Positions 43,312-54,700 of a stretch of DNA of 64,000 nt are shown here, piece after piece. Numbering within the stretch: the first letter of the stretch is position 1; each line of letters starts with the position of its first letter. The stretch is taken from NCBI GenBank assembly GCA_964035575.1, contig OZ037850.1:372001-436000 (forward strand), in the 5' to 3' direction. The DNA comes from Rhynchopus sp. YZ270_cl-10 (Eukaryota; Euglenozoa; Diplonemea; Diplonemida; Diplonemidae). The notes beneath the pieces were generated by a model. That model ran no database searches. It was not told the origin of the DNA and was given only the letters and a program-made list of their open reading frames with translations. Made by a program: the position numbers and the translations under genes.

Positions 43312-44471
43312 CGAAAGGGGGTGGTAGGGTGAGGGGGATTATCTTAGCATGGAGGGGAGGGAACTGCAAAATGAAGAGGGGGGGAAACAAACAACTAAAA
43401 AACCCCCTCGTATGGGTAGTGTGTATAATGTTGTTTGTGTCTGAAGGAACGTGTTGGAGAAGTGTAGAGAGGGGAAGGGTGCGGTGGGTGGGAGAGAAGG
43501 GGATGAGAAAGGTTGGTAAGGCGGAGCTTGGTCATTAAAAAAAAAAAAAAATTCAGTTTTTTGTTATGACGATAATCGCCGTAGGTTTTTTGTACGTTGG
43601 TTGCCAATTATTTTTGGTATTTTTTTCTCTTTTTTCTCTCTCTCTTCCTGGCTATTTTTGGGTGAAACAATAAAAAAACAATAAAAGGTGTCATTTGTCG
43701 TTCCCTCATCCACCTTCTTGTTGTTTGATGTGTTAACGCTTCAACACTACCTCTCACCTGGGTGGTGTTGCGGAGCACCGTTGGGTGAGCAAACCGACAC
43801 GCTTTCCGCTCACAAAAGTAGTGCTGCGTAAAAATAAAAATAAAAAAAAGTGAAGGTAATCGTGCAAACACCTCTGGGACGCAGGCACTGACACTCCACT
43901 CTGGGGGAAACTGTTGCCAGAAGAGAGTCGGCATACCCACCCATCCCTAGCACTATTGCAATCGAGCATAAAACGTTTGAGCTAAGGTTAGATGTAGATG
44001 AGCGCTCAAACGGGGATAAGGGGATAAGGGGGCAGGGGGGTAAGAAAAAGTTAGGAAGAAGTTCTCAAAACCCCCCTCACAGCGAAGCTCGCCTTAACAG
44101 CGTGGGGGCAGAGGGGGGAGGAATACAAAACAAAAAAGGCAATCGCAATGTTCTCATGTCTTCTCTTTTTTTTTTTTTTTGCTATCGACAATCATCCTCC
44201 TGTGTCCTATCTGGTTGAACTACATAAAGGTTGTCTATTTTGCGCTTCAGTGCATTTTTCTTTTTCTAGTCACATCCCACAAAACCATGAAATGGACTGC
44301 CAGGGTCTGTTATCACTTTTTTTTTTTGATAAATTGTTGGAGTAGTGTAGCCTTAGTTGTGTTGCCACAGTTGTGTGAAATCTCCGCTTGCTGTAAGATT
44401 TGATAATGCCCTTCCTTGCTAGGACCCAGAACGGCATGTTCTTAACTACATTGGGTTTCCCTCCCTTTGGT
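43312..44471. other. intergenic with families F, D and C
   Basis: No gene supported. Family F copy 2 (43684-43833), family D (43856-43902) and family C (44327-44390) are present. CCCCCCTCTTCATTTTGCAG on the minus strand (about 43363-43382) is a candidate acceptor for the glycosyltransferase leader. Confidence 0.6.
43684..43833 (+). repeat. family F dispersed element, copy 2
   Basis: Matches 8573-8733 over about 150 bp, with GTTGCGGAGCACCGTTGGGT and TTTCCGCTCACAAAAG. Family D follows 20 bases later. Confidence 0.85.
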
Positions 44472-47225
44472 TCACTCTAAGAAGAGCTTTGGGGAGTGCT
44501 CCTTGATGCGTGCTGCGCTGTCGTTTTTGAGAAGATTTTCCACTGCAAGGTTATGCACGGCTGAGGCGGCAATAAGCGCAGACCGCTCCACTTTCTCTAT
44601 GGGGTTCACACTGTCCTGCACAAGAGTGTCCATCAGTGTCTTATCGAAGCAGTGTGTGGCTGCCACCACCACATGCAGTGCAGCATCCTCAATGGAAAGT
44701 GCACCCGAACGGGTTAAAGCGTCGAGCAAGTCAAATGCCCGGTTCTTCTCCTTCTTCTGTGCGTCCTTCTCAAGCGTTGTCGTCTCCGCCCTGCTCAAAA
44801 GCGTCGCCTGCGCCGTCTTCCGCCACGCACCTCCTGTCTTGAGGATGGTCGGCCGCAGACAGCTGTCTTCATCTAAGGCTGTGTAGCGCTGTTCAAGGAT
44901 CTGCGGGAGTGTGCTGATGTCGTACTCACCCACAGCGTCGTGGGCGGTGGTGTCTGGCTCCCGCTGTTCCGTTGGTTCCTCTTGTTTGCTCTCTGGCTTG
45001 GTGGTGGTCTCAGATTTGGGCCTGGATGTAGATTCGGTCAGAACGGACATCTTCTTGCGCATGGGTGCAGAATCGGGCACGGACCCGGTAGGAGCTTTGC
45101 ACATCCTCTTGCGCATGGGTGCAGATTTGCACATGGCGAGACCAGCACCACTGCCGCCTCTGCTGGATCGTCTCTTGTCGCGTTGGTGTTGCTCCATCTC
45201 GCGTTGGCGCTGCTCGGCCTCGCGTTGTTGCTTCTCCATCTCACGCACCAGACGTGCCTCCTCTAGTGCGTCCTCCTTCACTTTCTGCACCATAGCCTTC
45301 ATTGCAGCAACCTGAGCCCGCACAGCCTCCACCTTCGCAGACGCAGCCTCGCTCACCCCAGAGTCGGGTTGGTACGACAAAAGGTCGCCCGGGATCTGGT
45401 ACTCTAAAAACAGCTCCAGCAGGTCCTGTGTGAGACGGATCTCCTTCGTGAGGCTGTCGGCAGGGAGGTTCAGCACCTTCTCCAGCTGCGGCTTGATCTG
45501 CACAACGCACACACCGAAGAGCGTGGCCTCAAGCTGCATCGCACGGTACGCCTGCGCAAAGCGCTTCTGCTCGGGCGACAGCGACTCAATCGCGTCCTTG
45601 AACTCCTTCGGTGTCGGGATCTCCTCCAACAGCAGCGGCAGCTTCAGGTCGTCCTTGTTCTGCACAATCATTGCATGCTGCGGGAGGAACAGGTCTGCAC
45701 CGCCGATAGCACCCACCATCAGCACGAATCCACTGAACTGCCGTGCACGTCCCACAAGGGAGAGTTGCGGCATCGCCTCTGTCGAGAACCTGTGGCACAC
45801 ATACGAGTGCACGTGCCGCGTTCCACCAAAGTGCACATCCGACGACGCGTTCAACGCAAACCGCATCGGCACCACTTCCCTGGCCGCAAGCTTGCGTCCC
45901 ACCATCACCACAGGCTCCGCCATGTCCCCACCCACCTCCTGCTCAATGGAGACAGTCCCCTCGGGGTTGTGCATGCCGTGCCGCACTGCATGGCTGAACA
46001 GACGTGGTGTGTACGCCTCCTGCATGACCTTGCGCATGTGGAACTGCATGTAGGCAGTGAAGTCTGCACTGGACACCTCTTTCCCGATTGCCTGGACAAG
46101 CTGGCGGTGGAGCATGTGTTCAATGAAGTCGACAGCCTCGTGGTGTGCTGTGCACACTTCCGCCATGTGTTGTGCGACGACGATGAGACGGCCTTCGGCA
46201 GGGGTAATGAGCCCCTTCCCTTTGCCAAGCGTAGTTGCCATCCTTGTGAGGCATGCTTCGAGACTCTTCTTCTGCCCTCCCAGAAGAGCGTTCATGTCGC
46301 CAGCAAGCATCACTGTCCCGCCCGCAGGCACGCTCGGCAACGCCACTGCCACGAGGTCCGACACCTGCACCACGACGTCACCCTCTGCACTGTGCGCCCG
46401 CACCTCCAGCAGCGGCAACACAGGCACAAACGCTGTGTCGTCCCTAATCGCCGCTACGTCCATGCCATGGCCCTTCTCCAGCGGAAACACATCAGAAAGG
46501 AAGTAGCCTGCCACGGCACCACACCACTGACGAAGCGCAGACTGAAACGACAACGCGCCAATGATATCCTGGTTTCTCCTTGGCGTATGGCAGTCCTTGT
46601 GCGCACGGTCAATGCTAAATCCGATATGCAGGTTCTGGACACGCCGTGCCAACCACGACAGGTCTGTCTCAGCTACGTCACGGAGGCGTCTCTTGGGAAT
46701 AGGCTCTGCACGGGAAAGTGTTTTGACTGAGGTCTTCCTTTCACCGCTGTACAGCACGACACGGTCGGCACCGTCCTTGTCGTTTCCTGTGTAGATGAAC
46801 ACTTCGTACGCAACACCCACATCCCAGAAGTACTCTGTAATGGTCTTCACCACCTTTGAGGTGACAGTGGTCGAGCTCCCTGCGGTGTTGGTGTACTCTG
46901 TCTGGTGCGCACGAGAGTTCTCTTCACGTTTCGTCTCTTTGACGAACGCGCATGTCTCGGTGCTCCGCAGGGCTAAGGTTAGTGTACGTTCGGGTGCGAT
47001 GGAAGCTATCCTTGCCAACGTCTCTGCTGTCAGCCCAAGACTCTCTAAACACAGCAAATGCCCTGCACACGCGGTGCTCGTTACAAACTCGGCCAGCTGA
47101 AATTTGTCGGCATACCCGTGGTCCACCTCCGCTGCACTCTTCGGGTCACGTTCTGTACCAAGAACCTTCTTCACTTCTATCATGCTTCGCGCAATGCGAC
47201 GTTCGATGCTTGCATATTGCGACAT
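44472..47225 (-). CDS. conserved 917-residue protein, function unknown
   Basis: A long intronless frame from a good ATG. A central region (about 390-640) carries a block (PKEFKDAIESLSPEQKRFAQ, AYRAMQLEATLFGVCVVQIK, PQLEKVLNLPADSLTKEIRL, TQDLLELFLEYQIPGDLLSY) that I recall from uncharacterised proteins of many protists; I know no assigned function. Before it is a compact alpha/beta N-terminus. After it come a charged coiled coil (about 640-705, EMEKQQREAEQRQREMEQHQ), a repeated SAPMRKRMCKAP / SAPMRKKM motif, an acidic linker and a helical C-terminus (TLMDTLVQDSVNPIEKVERS). No signal peptide or membrane segment, so probably cytosolic. GC-rich coding sequence; CCCCATCAG upstream of the start fits an acceptor. 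Confidence 0.85.
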   Translation of the reverse strand: MSQYASIERRIARSMIEVKKVLGTERDPKSAAEVDHGYADKFQLAEFVTSTACAGHLLCLESLGLTAETLARIASIAPERTLTLALRSTETCAFVKETKREENSRAHQTEYTNTAGSSTTVTSKVVKTITEYFWDVGVAYEVFIYTGNDKDGADRVVLYSGERKTSVKTLSRAEPIPKRRLRDVAETDLSWLARRVQNLHIGFSIDRAHKDCHTPRRNQDIIGALSFQSALRQWCGAVAGYFLSDVFPLEKGHGMDVAAIRDDTAFVPVLPLLEVRAHSAEGDVVVQVSDLVAVALPSVPAGGTVMLAGDMNALLGGQKKSLEACLTRMATTLGKGKGLITPAEGRLIVVAQHMAEVCTAHHEAVDFIEHMLHRQLVQAIGKEVSSADFTAYMQFHMRKVMQEAYTPRLFSHAVRHGMHNPEGTVSIEQEVGGDMAEPVVMVGRKLAAREVVPMRFALNASSDVHFGGTRHVHSYVCHRFSTEAMPQLSLVGRARQFSGFVLMVGAIGGADLFLPQHAMIVQNKDDLKLPLLLEEIPTPKEFKDAIESLSPEQKRFAQAYRAMQLEATLFGVCVVQIKPQLEKVLNLPADSLTKEIRLTQDLLELFLEYQIPGDLLSYQPDSGVSEAASAKVEAVRAQVAAMKAMVQKVKEDALEEARLVREMEKQQREAEQRQREMEQHQRDKRRSSRGGSGAGLAMCKSAPMRKRMCKAPTGSVPDSAPMRKKMSVLTESTSRPKSETTTKPESKQEEPTEQREPDTTAHDAVGEYDISTLPQILEQRYTALDEDSCLRPTILKTGGAWRKTAQATLLSRAETTTLEKDAQKKEKNRAFDLLDALTRSGALSIEDAALHVVVAATHCFDKTLMDTLVQDSVNPIEKVERSALIAASAVHNLAVENLLKNDSAARIKEHSPKLFLE

Positions 47226-48328
47226 TGTGTTGTGTATGTTTCGCCTGATGGGGTATAGTCTACTGGGTGTCTTATGAGGGGCCTTCGTTGGTACAGCAAG
47301 GATGCTGTGCTAGCAGGCATGTCGCTGCACCAGAAGGGGTATCATGTCAAATAAAAGGAGTTTTTTTTTGGGGTTGGTTCGCAAAATAATAGAGAAAAAA
47401 AGGGGGGGAAACGTGAAGAGTCAGTACAGGTTGCAGTTGAGTTGCGCTTGTATTCATCGCGTTTTTTTCCCGTGAAAAAAAGTTGTTCGGCGGCAACAAC
47501 AAAAGAAAACCTCTCATGGAAGTGATGGAAAGGTAAAGGACCTGTCATCGAGAGAGAAGTGTGAAAAGAATGGGAGGGAAACAATATAGCTTGCGCTGCA
47601 TGGTAATGCATATGCGACAGGGACAAGAAGAGGGAAAGATAAAACAGAGAAAAAAGAGTAGTTGAAACGTAAAACGCATCTCAGTCGAGCATCATGCAAA
47701 GGGTGGGGACGTGAGTGGTCCGTACCGTCAGAGAACGGAGACAATTCACAACCGCGGCGAATTATCATGCGACCTCTTTAAACCCCGGCGCCTTTTTTTA
47801 AAGGCCAAAGAGAGAAAAAAACGGAAGTTGCACACACTGCGTTAACAAAACACAACAAAAAAAAAACGTAAAATTCACTTCCGCTGGACGCTGAAACCAA
47901 CAAAAAAAAAACGGTACCCATTTTGTTTGCTTTGCTTTGGAAAAAAAACCCATCATCGGAAGACGTTGGGTCGAAAAGAAATCTTTGTACGATGATCCTA
48001 AGCCTAAGCCTCTCATGCTTAGACACCTTAATGAAGGGGAAAGCGCAGTAAACTTTCAATGCAAACACCCCGACGGGCAGGCACTGAAAAAGAGAAAAAA
48101 GGTGAAGACAATACAGGGCCCCTAGGGTTTTCTATTTCAACTCCACCTCACCCAAAATATACATACACCCCAAAGGCAATAATGCTGGTAGATGCATAGA
48201 ACATGGCAAAATAATGTCCTATTTTCTCGAGTTTTTTTTCCCCCTCCCCCGTTGGGGAGAAGGGGAGGACTGTATCCAGAAATGACACAAAAAAAAAATT
48301 CTTCCGTTTAGCTTCTGTTCCCTTGGGG
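47226..48328. other. intergenic
   Basis: Holds a family A relative with a doubled arm (47990-48029, CCTAAGCCTAAGCC) and a family D-like fragment near 48060. No gene supported. Confidence 0.55.
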
Positions 48329-49300
48329 TTAGTTCATCATGGACCCTGCGTAGTGAAACTTGCTTGGACGCAACGACGGGCGGTGGTGGCTCGCACGGTT
48401 TTCAATGTCAATTTTTTTGTATGTTATCGCGCCCGCGCTTTTCCCTAGCTGCTTTTCTGCGAGCAAAACGTTGCGTGGTTGCCCTGTTAACGCGCTGGTG
48501 GGTCTGGTAGGGAGGCTTCCTGAAGAGCAGAAGGATCGGAACGAACTTGGATGATCCATCTTCTGCTCATTATGCAACGACGTGAGACGACGACTGAACC
48601 CTGCCAACGTCGCCTTCCCAAACAGCGACGCCATTTTCCCTCCATCAGCCGCCACTCCACACTCTGCACGTCTGTCATCCCTTGAATCCATTGTCGTCCC
48701 CTTCACCCTCAGATAATGTGAGGACAGCCCCGACACCGATGCCTTCTTCCACAACTGCGGTTTGCCTGATGTTGGCCTCTGGAGGGTTTGAAGCGGCGGG
48801 GTTCGCTTGGGATAGAGGGAAGCATAGTCGTGGTCTTGCTCTGGGTCGATGGGGGGGTGGTGGTGGTGACGGCGTTCTTGGGATTGTTTTTCTACCCATT
48901 GACGGGCAATGATGGATTTTTGCAGGACAAAAAGGCGTTTGTCTGACCATTGGAGCATTCGGGTTCGATAGGCCGCTTCGTCTGAGGATATGGTAGCTGC
49001 CATGTGGTCGTGAAGCTGGATGATGGCAGAACGGTCCTGTTGAAGCAGCTGTGCCTCACGGTGACGTCGTTGGCGTAGTAATCCCCCCGCAATGCTCGCA
49101 GCCACCACAGAGGCCAAAGCAACCCCTACCCTCGAGTCGCTATCTATGCTTGAGCTCCGTGCCTCCCTCTGCCCTTCCTCCTCCACATCCCTCGTTCCTC
49201 TGTCAGACAACTCCATCCTCCGGCACGCCTCTCTCACAACATCCTCCTCCTGAACAATAAACTGTCTTTTATTTGCCTCAACCTTCTCGACGTCTTTCAT
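48329..49300 (-). CDS. unknown single-pass membrane protein
   Basis: An intronless frame of 323 residues from the ATG at 49300 (MKDVEKVEANKRQF). The frame is open 11 codons further, but that part is a T-run beside a family H repeat, so the internal ATG is preferred. An N-terminal acidic helix (EEDVVREACRRMELSDRG) precedes one hydrophobic segment (about residues 58-74, VGVALASVVAASIAGGLL), a basic helical stretch (RQRRHREAQLLQQDRSAI) and a long polar tail with an HHHHPP run. I do not recognise the family. It may sit in a membrane with the C-terminal region cytosolic. Moderate confidence that it is coding: codon texture is good and strand agrees. Confidence 0.6.
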   Translation of the reverse strand: MKDVEKVEANKRQFIVQEEDVVREACRRMELSDRGTRDVEEEGQREARSSSIDSDSRVGVALASVVAASIAGGLLRQRRHREAQLLQQDRSAIIQLHDHMAATISSDEAAYRTRMLQWSDKRLFVLQKSIIARQWVEKQSQERRHHHHPPIDPEQDHDYASLYPKRTPPLQTLQRPTSGKPQLWKKASVSGLSSHYLRVKGTTMDSRDDRRAECGVAADGGKMASLFGKATLAGFSRRLTSLHNEQKMDHPSSFRSFCSSGSLPTRPTSALTGQPRNVLLAEKQLGKSAGAITYKKIDIENRASHHRPSLRPSKFHYAGSMMN

Positions 49301-50442
49301 TGAATCAAAAAAAAAATAAAGATTGTTGTACAAATCCTCCTATTTGAGGGATTGATAAACGGTGCCGGAAATACTATTTCTCCTTGAAAGCTTTGTAGGA
49401 ATAAAAAAAGATGAAGTTTTGATGAAGAGTCGGTGAAGTGAAAGAAAAGAGGAGGAAAAGAGGGGAAGGAGAGTGGGAAGGAAAAGCTTATAAGATGAGC
49501 CCAAGCTCGGGTGCGTACTAAAACGAGAGATGGACGACCCCCTCCTCTCTCAGCAAAAAAAAAAAAAATAGACCAGAAAAAGAAAATGTGTGTGGAATCC
49601 TGGGTTGTGTTTGAGAAGAAAAACAAACGGAGAATGGTGTGGCTGAATGGGGGGGCGCAAAAGTGTGTAAGAAGAATGGTTGAAAAGTGCAAAACGCCTC
49701 ATCGTTCATCGGCGGACGCAAGCACTGCTAACAAGAATGCGAATCAGCCCTCAATTTTTTTTTTGTGCATGAGGGAAAAGTGCGCAAAAGTGCACAAGAA
49801 GTGCGAAATCACCCCCCCTTCAGCCAGAGAAGGTTGGTGTGTGAAAGGAGGTTATTTGAGTGATACAAAATATGTCGCCCGACGACACTAAAACTGGGAG
49901 GAATCTGTGGGGGGTGAATGGTGGTGGAACACAAAATAGAAAATCCATTTTTTTTTTTAAACCCTCACTATGATTAACTTTCAGGAGCAAAGGGGTGGGA
50001 TGTGGTAGGGACTTATGAGAGGATTAGAGGGAAGCATCAAAAAAAAGCGCAAAAAAGAAGAGGAATCTTCTTTGAGGCCAAAAAAAAAAAGTGAAGTTGA
50101 AAGTGCAAAACGCCTCTGGGACGCAGGGCACTGACACTCCGCAAAGAAAAAAAGGGGGGAATAATGACAACTTCAGCCTCGCGTGCTTGGCGATGGTTGA
50201 TACAGAGTCTAGACACTCGAGGATGAGCTCCACCATATTTGCTGATTGACACTCCCCAAACCAAAACCCCCCCACCAGGCAAGCTCTCTTTGGGAACTTT
50301 TTTTTGGGTAAATATTATGAGAGAGGAAGCAAAGGCTAACAAAATCTAACTTGTGTAAATAAAGTGAAGTTTTTTTTTTGTATTTATAACATCCTTTTTT
50401 CCATTCGTATCCTTTAGAAAAGGGGGCATTTATGGTTAAACT
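49301..50442. other. intergenic with families H, A, D and B
   Basis: Family H copy (49327-49411), family A relative (49493-49515), family D variant (49683-49730), family D (50094-50142) and family B (50202-50234). No gene supported. Confidence 0.6.
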
Positions 50443-51322
50443 CTATGTATCTGGGAAGGGTATTTCACCGAGGGAATGACTTCGTCTCCGTCTTATCACA
50501 CGTGTACTGGACTGGTGTTGTATATTCGCCGTGGGGCTAGGCGCTCGGAACTTCTGTGGCGACTCGACCTCCGCATCGCCCCCCCCATACGACTCGCTCA
50601 GCACATTGGGCTGCCCCTCCTCCCCAAGCTCTTGGAGGAAGGAGAGCCGCTGCTCCCAGGTCATGCTGGACCATACCTATGCGAATGTTAGAATCGTTTT
50701 TTTTTCCAAATATGCAAAATATACCCCCCCTTCCCCCTTTACATACCTGCAACCCCACCGACCCGGCCGACTTTTTCCGTACACGGGTGCTGTACTTCAA
50801 CACTTCCGCTTGCGAACTCCGCCTCTCCAGTGGTGGTGTGGGGGTGGGCGCCGCAGCTTCCACCTCCTCTACAGGCACACCACCACCACCACCCCCTGCC
50901 AACACGACCTGCCCATACCCTTGCACACCACTGTTGTATAGTATTGGGGGTTCTCGTTGCTGTGCTGCTGCCGCTGCTGCTGCCTGGTCTTCTTCTAGAC
51001 GAAGCCTTATTTTTATTTTAGCGTCCTGCTTTCGACGGCTTTCGACAAGACGCATCTGCTCTTTGTGGCGTGCAACGTGGAGTGCACGTTGCACATCTAA
51101 GATGCGGATATGTTCTTCGGTGGTAATGCTTTTATAGGCATCCCGCTCTAAAGAGTAGATGTCACTGCGCTCGGCGGCGTCTGCTTCGTGAATTGCGTGG
51201 ATGCGTCGGAGAAACTCTTCGGCCTGCTGTTGTTCGGCTTCGATCTTGTGCATCTTGCGTTTGGCAGCCTGGCGGATATCACGAGAAAAGAAAAACTTAT
51301 AAAAGTCCACCATAACCGGCAT
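50443..51322 (-). CDS. unknown coiled-coil protein
   Basis: Two exons, 50747-51322 and 50443-50676, separated by a 70-bp intron (donor GTATGTAAAG, acceptor TTCGCATAG, phase 0), give 269 residues. The ATG at 51322 is chosen because the frame upstream runs into a family B repeat; an acceptor-like ATTCACCTCAG lies about 30 bases before it. Residues about 10-115 are a charged amphipathic helix (RDIRQAAKRKMHKIEAEQQQ, RALHVARHKEQMRLVESRRK). An Ala run, a Gly run and a Pro-rich stretch follow, then a conserved-looking exon 2 start (VWSSMTWEQRLSFLQELGEE) and a basic Ser-rich tail. No family recognised; a cytoskeletal or scaffold role would be a guess. Confidence 0.68.
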
Positions 51323-51370
51323 AGCAGGGGGATCAGCAGCAGTACACGATCTGAGGTGAATATCATTTTT

Positions 51371-51417
51371 TGAAAACTTGGTTGTATTATGTAGCCACCC
51401 TAGAGTGTGCTCCACTA
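51371..51417 (+). repeat. family B element beside a gene start
   Basis: GAAAACTTGGTTGTATTATG, TAGCCACCCTAGAGTGTGCT, CCACTATA. It directly abuts the 5' end of the coiled-coil gene and explains the spurious upstream reading frame. Confidence 0.8.
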
Positions 51418-51711
51418 TAACTATACATTTTTTGAAGGAGGGGGCCTATTGACATATCCTTGACAGGTGTTTCAGGAACAACAAATTAAACCTTTTTGGA
51501 TATTTTCGCATTTCTCTATTTCCTCTGGGAAAGGGTGAGGTAATAAACTAAACCCCCCGACCTCGACAGAGGGTATATTGACAAAAGAGAAGTTGAAAGT
51601 GGAACACCGTTTCGGCGGATGGTTCTCTGTGGATTAATCGAGCCCCCTACCGGGAGCACTTCATTTGGCAAAATAGAAGAACCTACAATATTGTTGCATA
51701 TACTAACTATT

Positions 51712-54700
51712 CTACTGAATAGAAAGGTATAATAGGGGTGTACTAAATGGACCCAAACTTTTTATGTGGATTGTTTGTTTCTGATAGTGATGTGGCTCGT
51801 GTACAATATAAAAGACATACCGAGGCACTTCAACCGGGCAGGTGCATGAGGATGTGTCGTTCATCACCCACCCTCCGGTGTCGTACATAGCATCGAGGAC
51901 GGATGAGAAGAGCACGCTCTGGGTCGTCTGATCGCAGAAGATATTGCTGTAGGTTGCACCCCAATGTGGTTGGGGGAGTGCTTCGAAGTGGAGTTCTACC
52001 TTCCTTTTTGCTCTGCCTTTGCGGATTCCACCTCCTACACAGCCATGCAACGCTGTGGGAGCCAGCACTGTTGCAACAGTATCCGATATTGCATACACCG
52101 TACACTGCTCCACACACCCCACAACACGAAGGGTAGGTGGATTAAATGTCATAGTAATAATCGCCGATTCTTCATCAGGCGTTGGTTTCAACGGTCTCAA
52201 TGAAACCAGCCGTTTTGGTTTAGTAAAGAACAGCAGACAGTCCCATCGCTCTGCAATAAATGTTTGCAAAATGGCGTCAGAAGTGATTGCAACCATGTCT
52301 CCCCTTTCATAAAAAAATATGTCGGGATTATAAGAGATTTCACCGTGGATAACAGGGATGAGGGTGTCCAGAGAGCTGAGCTCTCTGCGGTTGAGAACAA
52401 TGGTTTTCTTGAGAATAGGTGCGTTTGCACCTACTACGGCGCGGATTTCAACCTCGGCATGCTCTTTCTTCCATTCCTTCAATTCTTCAAACTCTTCTTG
52501 CTCTTTGAGAAGCTCCGATAGACGCCCTTTACATTTTTTTACCTCTTGTTTCGCCTCTTCTGGGTCAGGGGGAGCGGTCTGCGGGATTGGCAACGCGGGT
52601 GGTGGGGGTGGTACTGCTTCTGTGTTCACTTCTTCGACTTCTTCCGGAGGTGCTGCCACTTCCTTTGCCCTTTTCTGTCGCTCTGGTTTCTCTTTGGAAT
52701 GCTTCTCCGACTTTGAGTTTTGCTTCGCTCGCTTCCGTTGCACCACTTCTAGCTCTGGTATATCCCCATCCATTCTCACCGCGCTTTTCAATGCAAGACT
52801 GACAAAGGTATTAAAATGTCTGTCGCTTTTAATACCCCGCCGCTTTTCTCCATAGAAATAGGCCAAATAGAAGAGCGCTTCATCTATTGCAGACAGCGCT
52901 TCAAAGCTTTCGCGGGCAATGCTGAGAGCATCTGTGAGAGACGACACTTCGACGATGCAGGACTCTTCTTGATAGGTGAGGGAGACCATGGTGGCTGTTG
53001 GGGCAGGGGTGGGGGTGGCTACGCTTGCAGCAGGTTTGGGTTTTTGTTCGGGTTGGGTTTTGGGTTGAAGGCGTTGCTGTTGTTGTTGTTGTTGCTTCTC
53101 TTCGAAAGAGATGCGTTCAGTGATGTCTGAGAGTCGGGTTTCATTCCATCCTTCAGTGTCTTCATATAAAATGCGTTCGGCAAGAAAGTGTTCCCGTCCG
53201 ACGATGGCGGAAGAATTGAGGAGAAGGGTGGTGGTAGCTGCAATGTCTTCTTTGAGGCCAAACCCAGAGTTTCCGCGTCCTTCCTCCCAAGAGCCTCCAG
53301 GGTGGCCAAGAAGGAGTTCGTTGATGTCTGTGCCATAGATGAGAGCAGTGGCGCAGCCTCGTTTGCAGAGTTCTACTGCAAGAAATTTTGGGTCCCTTTC
53401 GTGCAATATGATGTTCGCTCGGAGTTGTTTGGATGACTGCGATTTATGCCGGTCGAGGATGGTTTGGCATTCAAGCTTTGCTGCTTCGGATTCACAGTAT
53501 AAATACCAACACTGCAAATGCAGGAACGGCGTCGAAGCGTTATGTGACCCTCCACCATCACTGCAAAGCACATCAAGCAGTGCCTTCAGCGACGCTTCTC
53601 TCAACGACGACATCGACACACCAAACGGAGGTTCCGCGAAGGTAACAACAGAAGAGATGTACTCTACCTTGTGAAACTTTGCAAGGTTCATAAGCAGACG
53701 ATACTGAATGCGCAGACGCACCCTTAAGGAGACAATGTCCACAGATGCGCATTGTGTATCAGCCAGACGCGATACCCCAAACAACGCAAAAGATTCCGGT
53801 GTTTTTGCAATAATCTGATTGTACCGTTGGCTGCACCCATCTACAAAGGAATAACCCTCCGTAGAGGTACACATGCTTTCACAAAGAACAGAAAGTGGTC
53901 GGGTAATGCACTCATTCACCTTGCTTGCGCAAGGGAAGCCGTACGCAACTGGGTCGTGTTTGACCTTTTTTAAGAAGTTGTCCACCTCGTATTCGAGTGC
54001 ATTGTTCTGCTTGAGGTTGTCAAGGCTTGCAACATTGCGTTCGGATTGCTTCAAATTCTCTTCTGCAGTGAAAATTGCTGAACGGAGCGCAGTGCCTTCT
54101 AGAGTGTCGGCTGTCTTCGCCTCAGCGTTGTTCGCTGCATTGAGCGTCGCTAGGTGCATTTCTGCAGAACAAAGCACATCAAAATGAAACTGCTTCAACG
54201 CATTGATCCGGTTTTCACAGCAAATCTCTTTCAACGGAATGTTTCTCCGCAACGAAAAGAAGTCGCGGCCATGCGCTGCACCGGTTCCACACATTGCCCA
54301 CACCAAGCCCTCTAAGAAGGCTGGCGGTAGCACACTACCTACTGCCACTCTCGCGCTTTTTGACACTCTTTTCAACTCTTGAATCGAAATTTTGAACGTC
54401 CCCGACCCATAAATGTCTGCAGCCGATGCGCCATCAGGGGGCAACCCTCCTCCTACCATGCTATTTTCCACCTGCGCGTCATAAAACAAATCCTTTACGC
54501 CCAACGCACATTCGGAGCGGCTTACTGCATCGATGGTTGGCGCATCCAACGTTACCTCTGTGTACTCATCGGTCCTATTGTGCAGTGGTGGGTAAATCTC
54601 TGCTTCTGACACAGAAGAGAAGCATGGAGGCTGTGTGCTAGGATGCATTTTGTAGTGGAGCTTTCGTAAATCTCTTCCAAGCAGCGCAAGGAAGACGTGT

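Noticed and set aside
45675-46730. 351-residue plus-strand frame rich in His, Cys and Arg
   Set aside because: Antisense shadow of the 917-residue protein.
51522-51714. Possible last exon of the 1080-residue protein
   Set aside because: The phase fits and 64 codons are open, but part of it overlaps a family D-like repeat and no protein similarity is visible, so I kept it only as a note.
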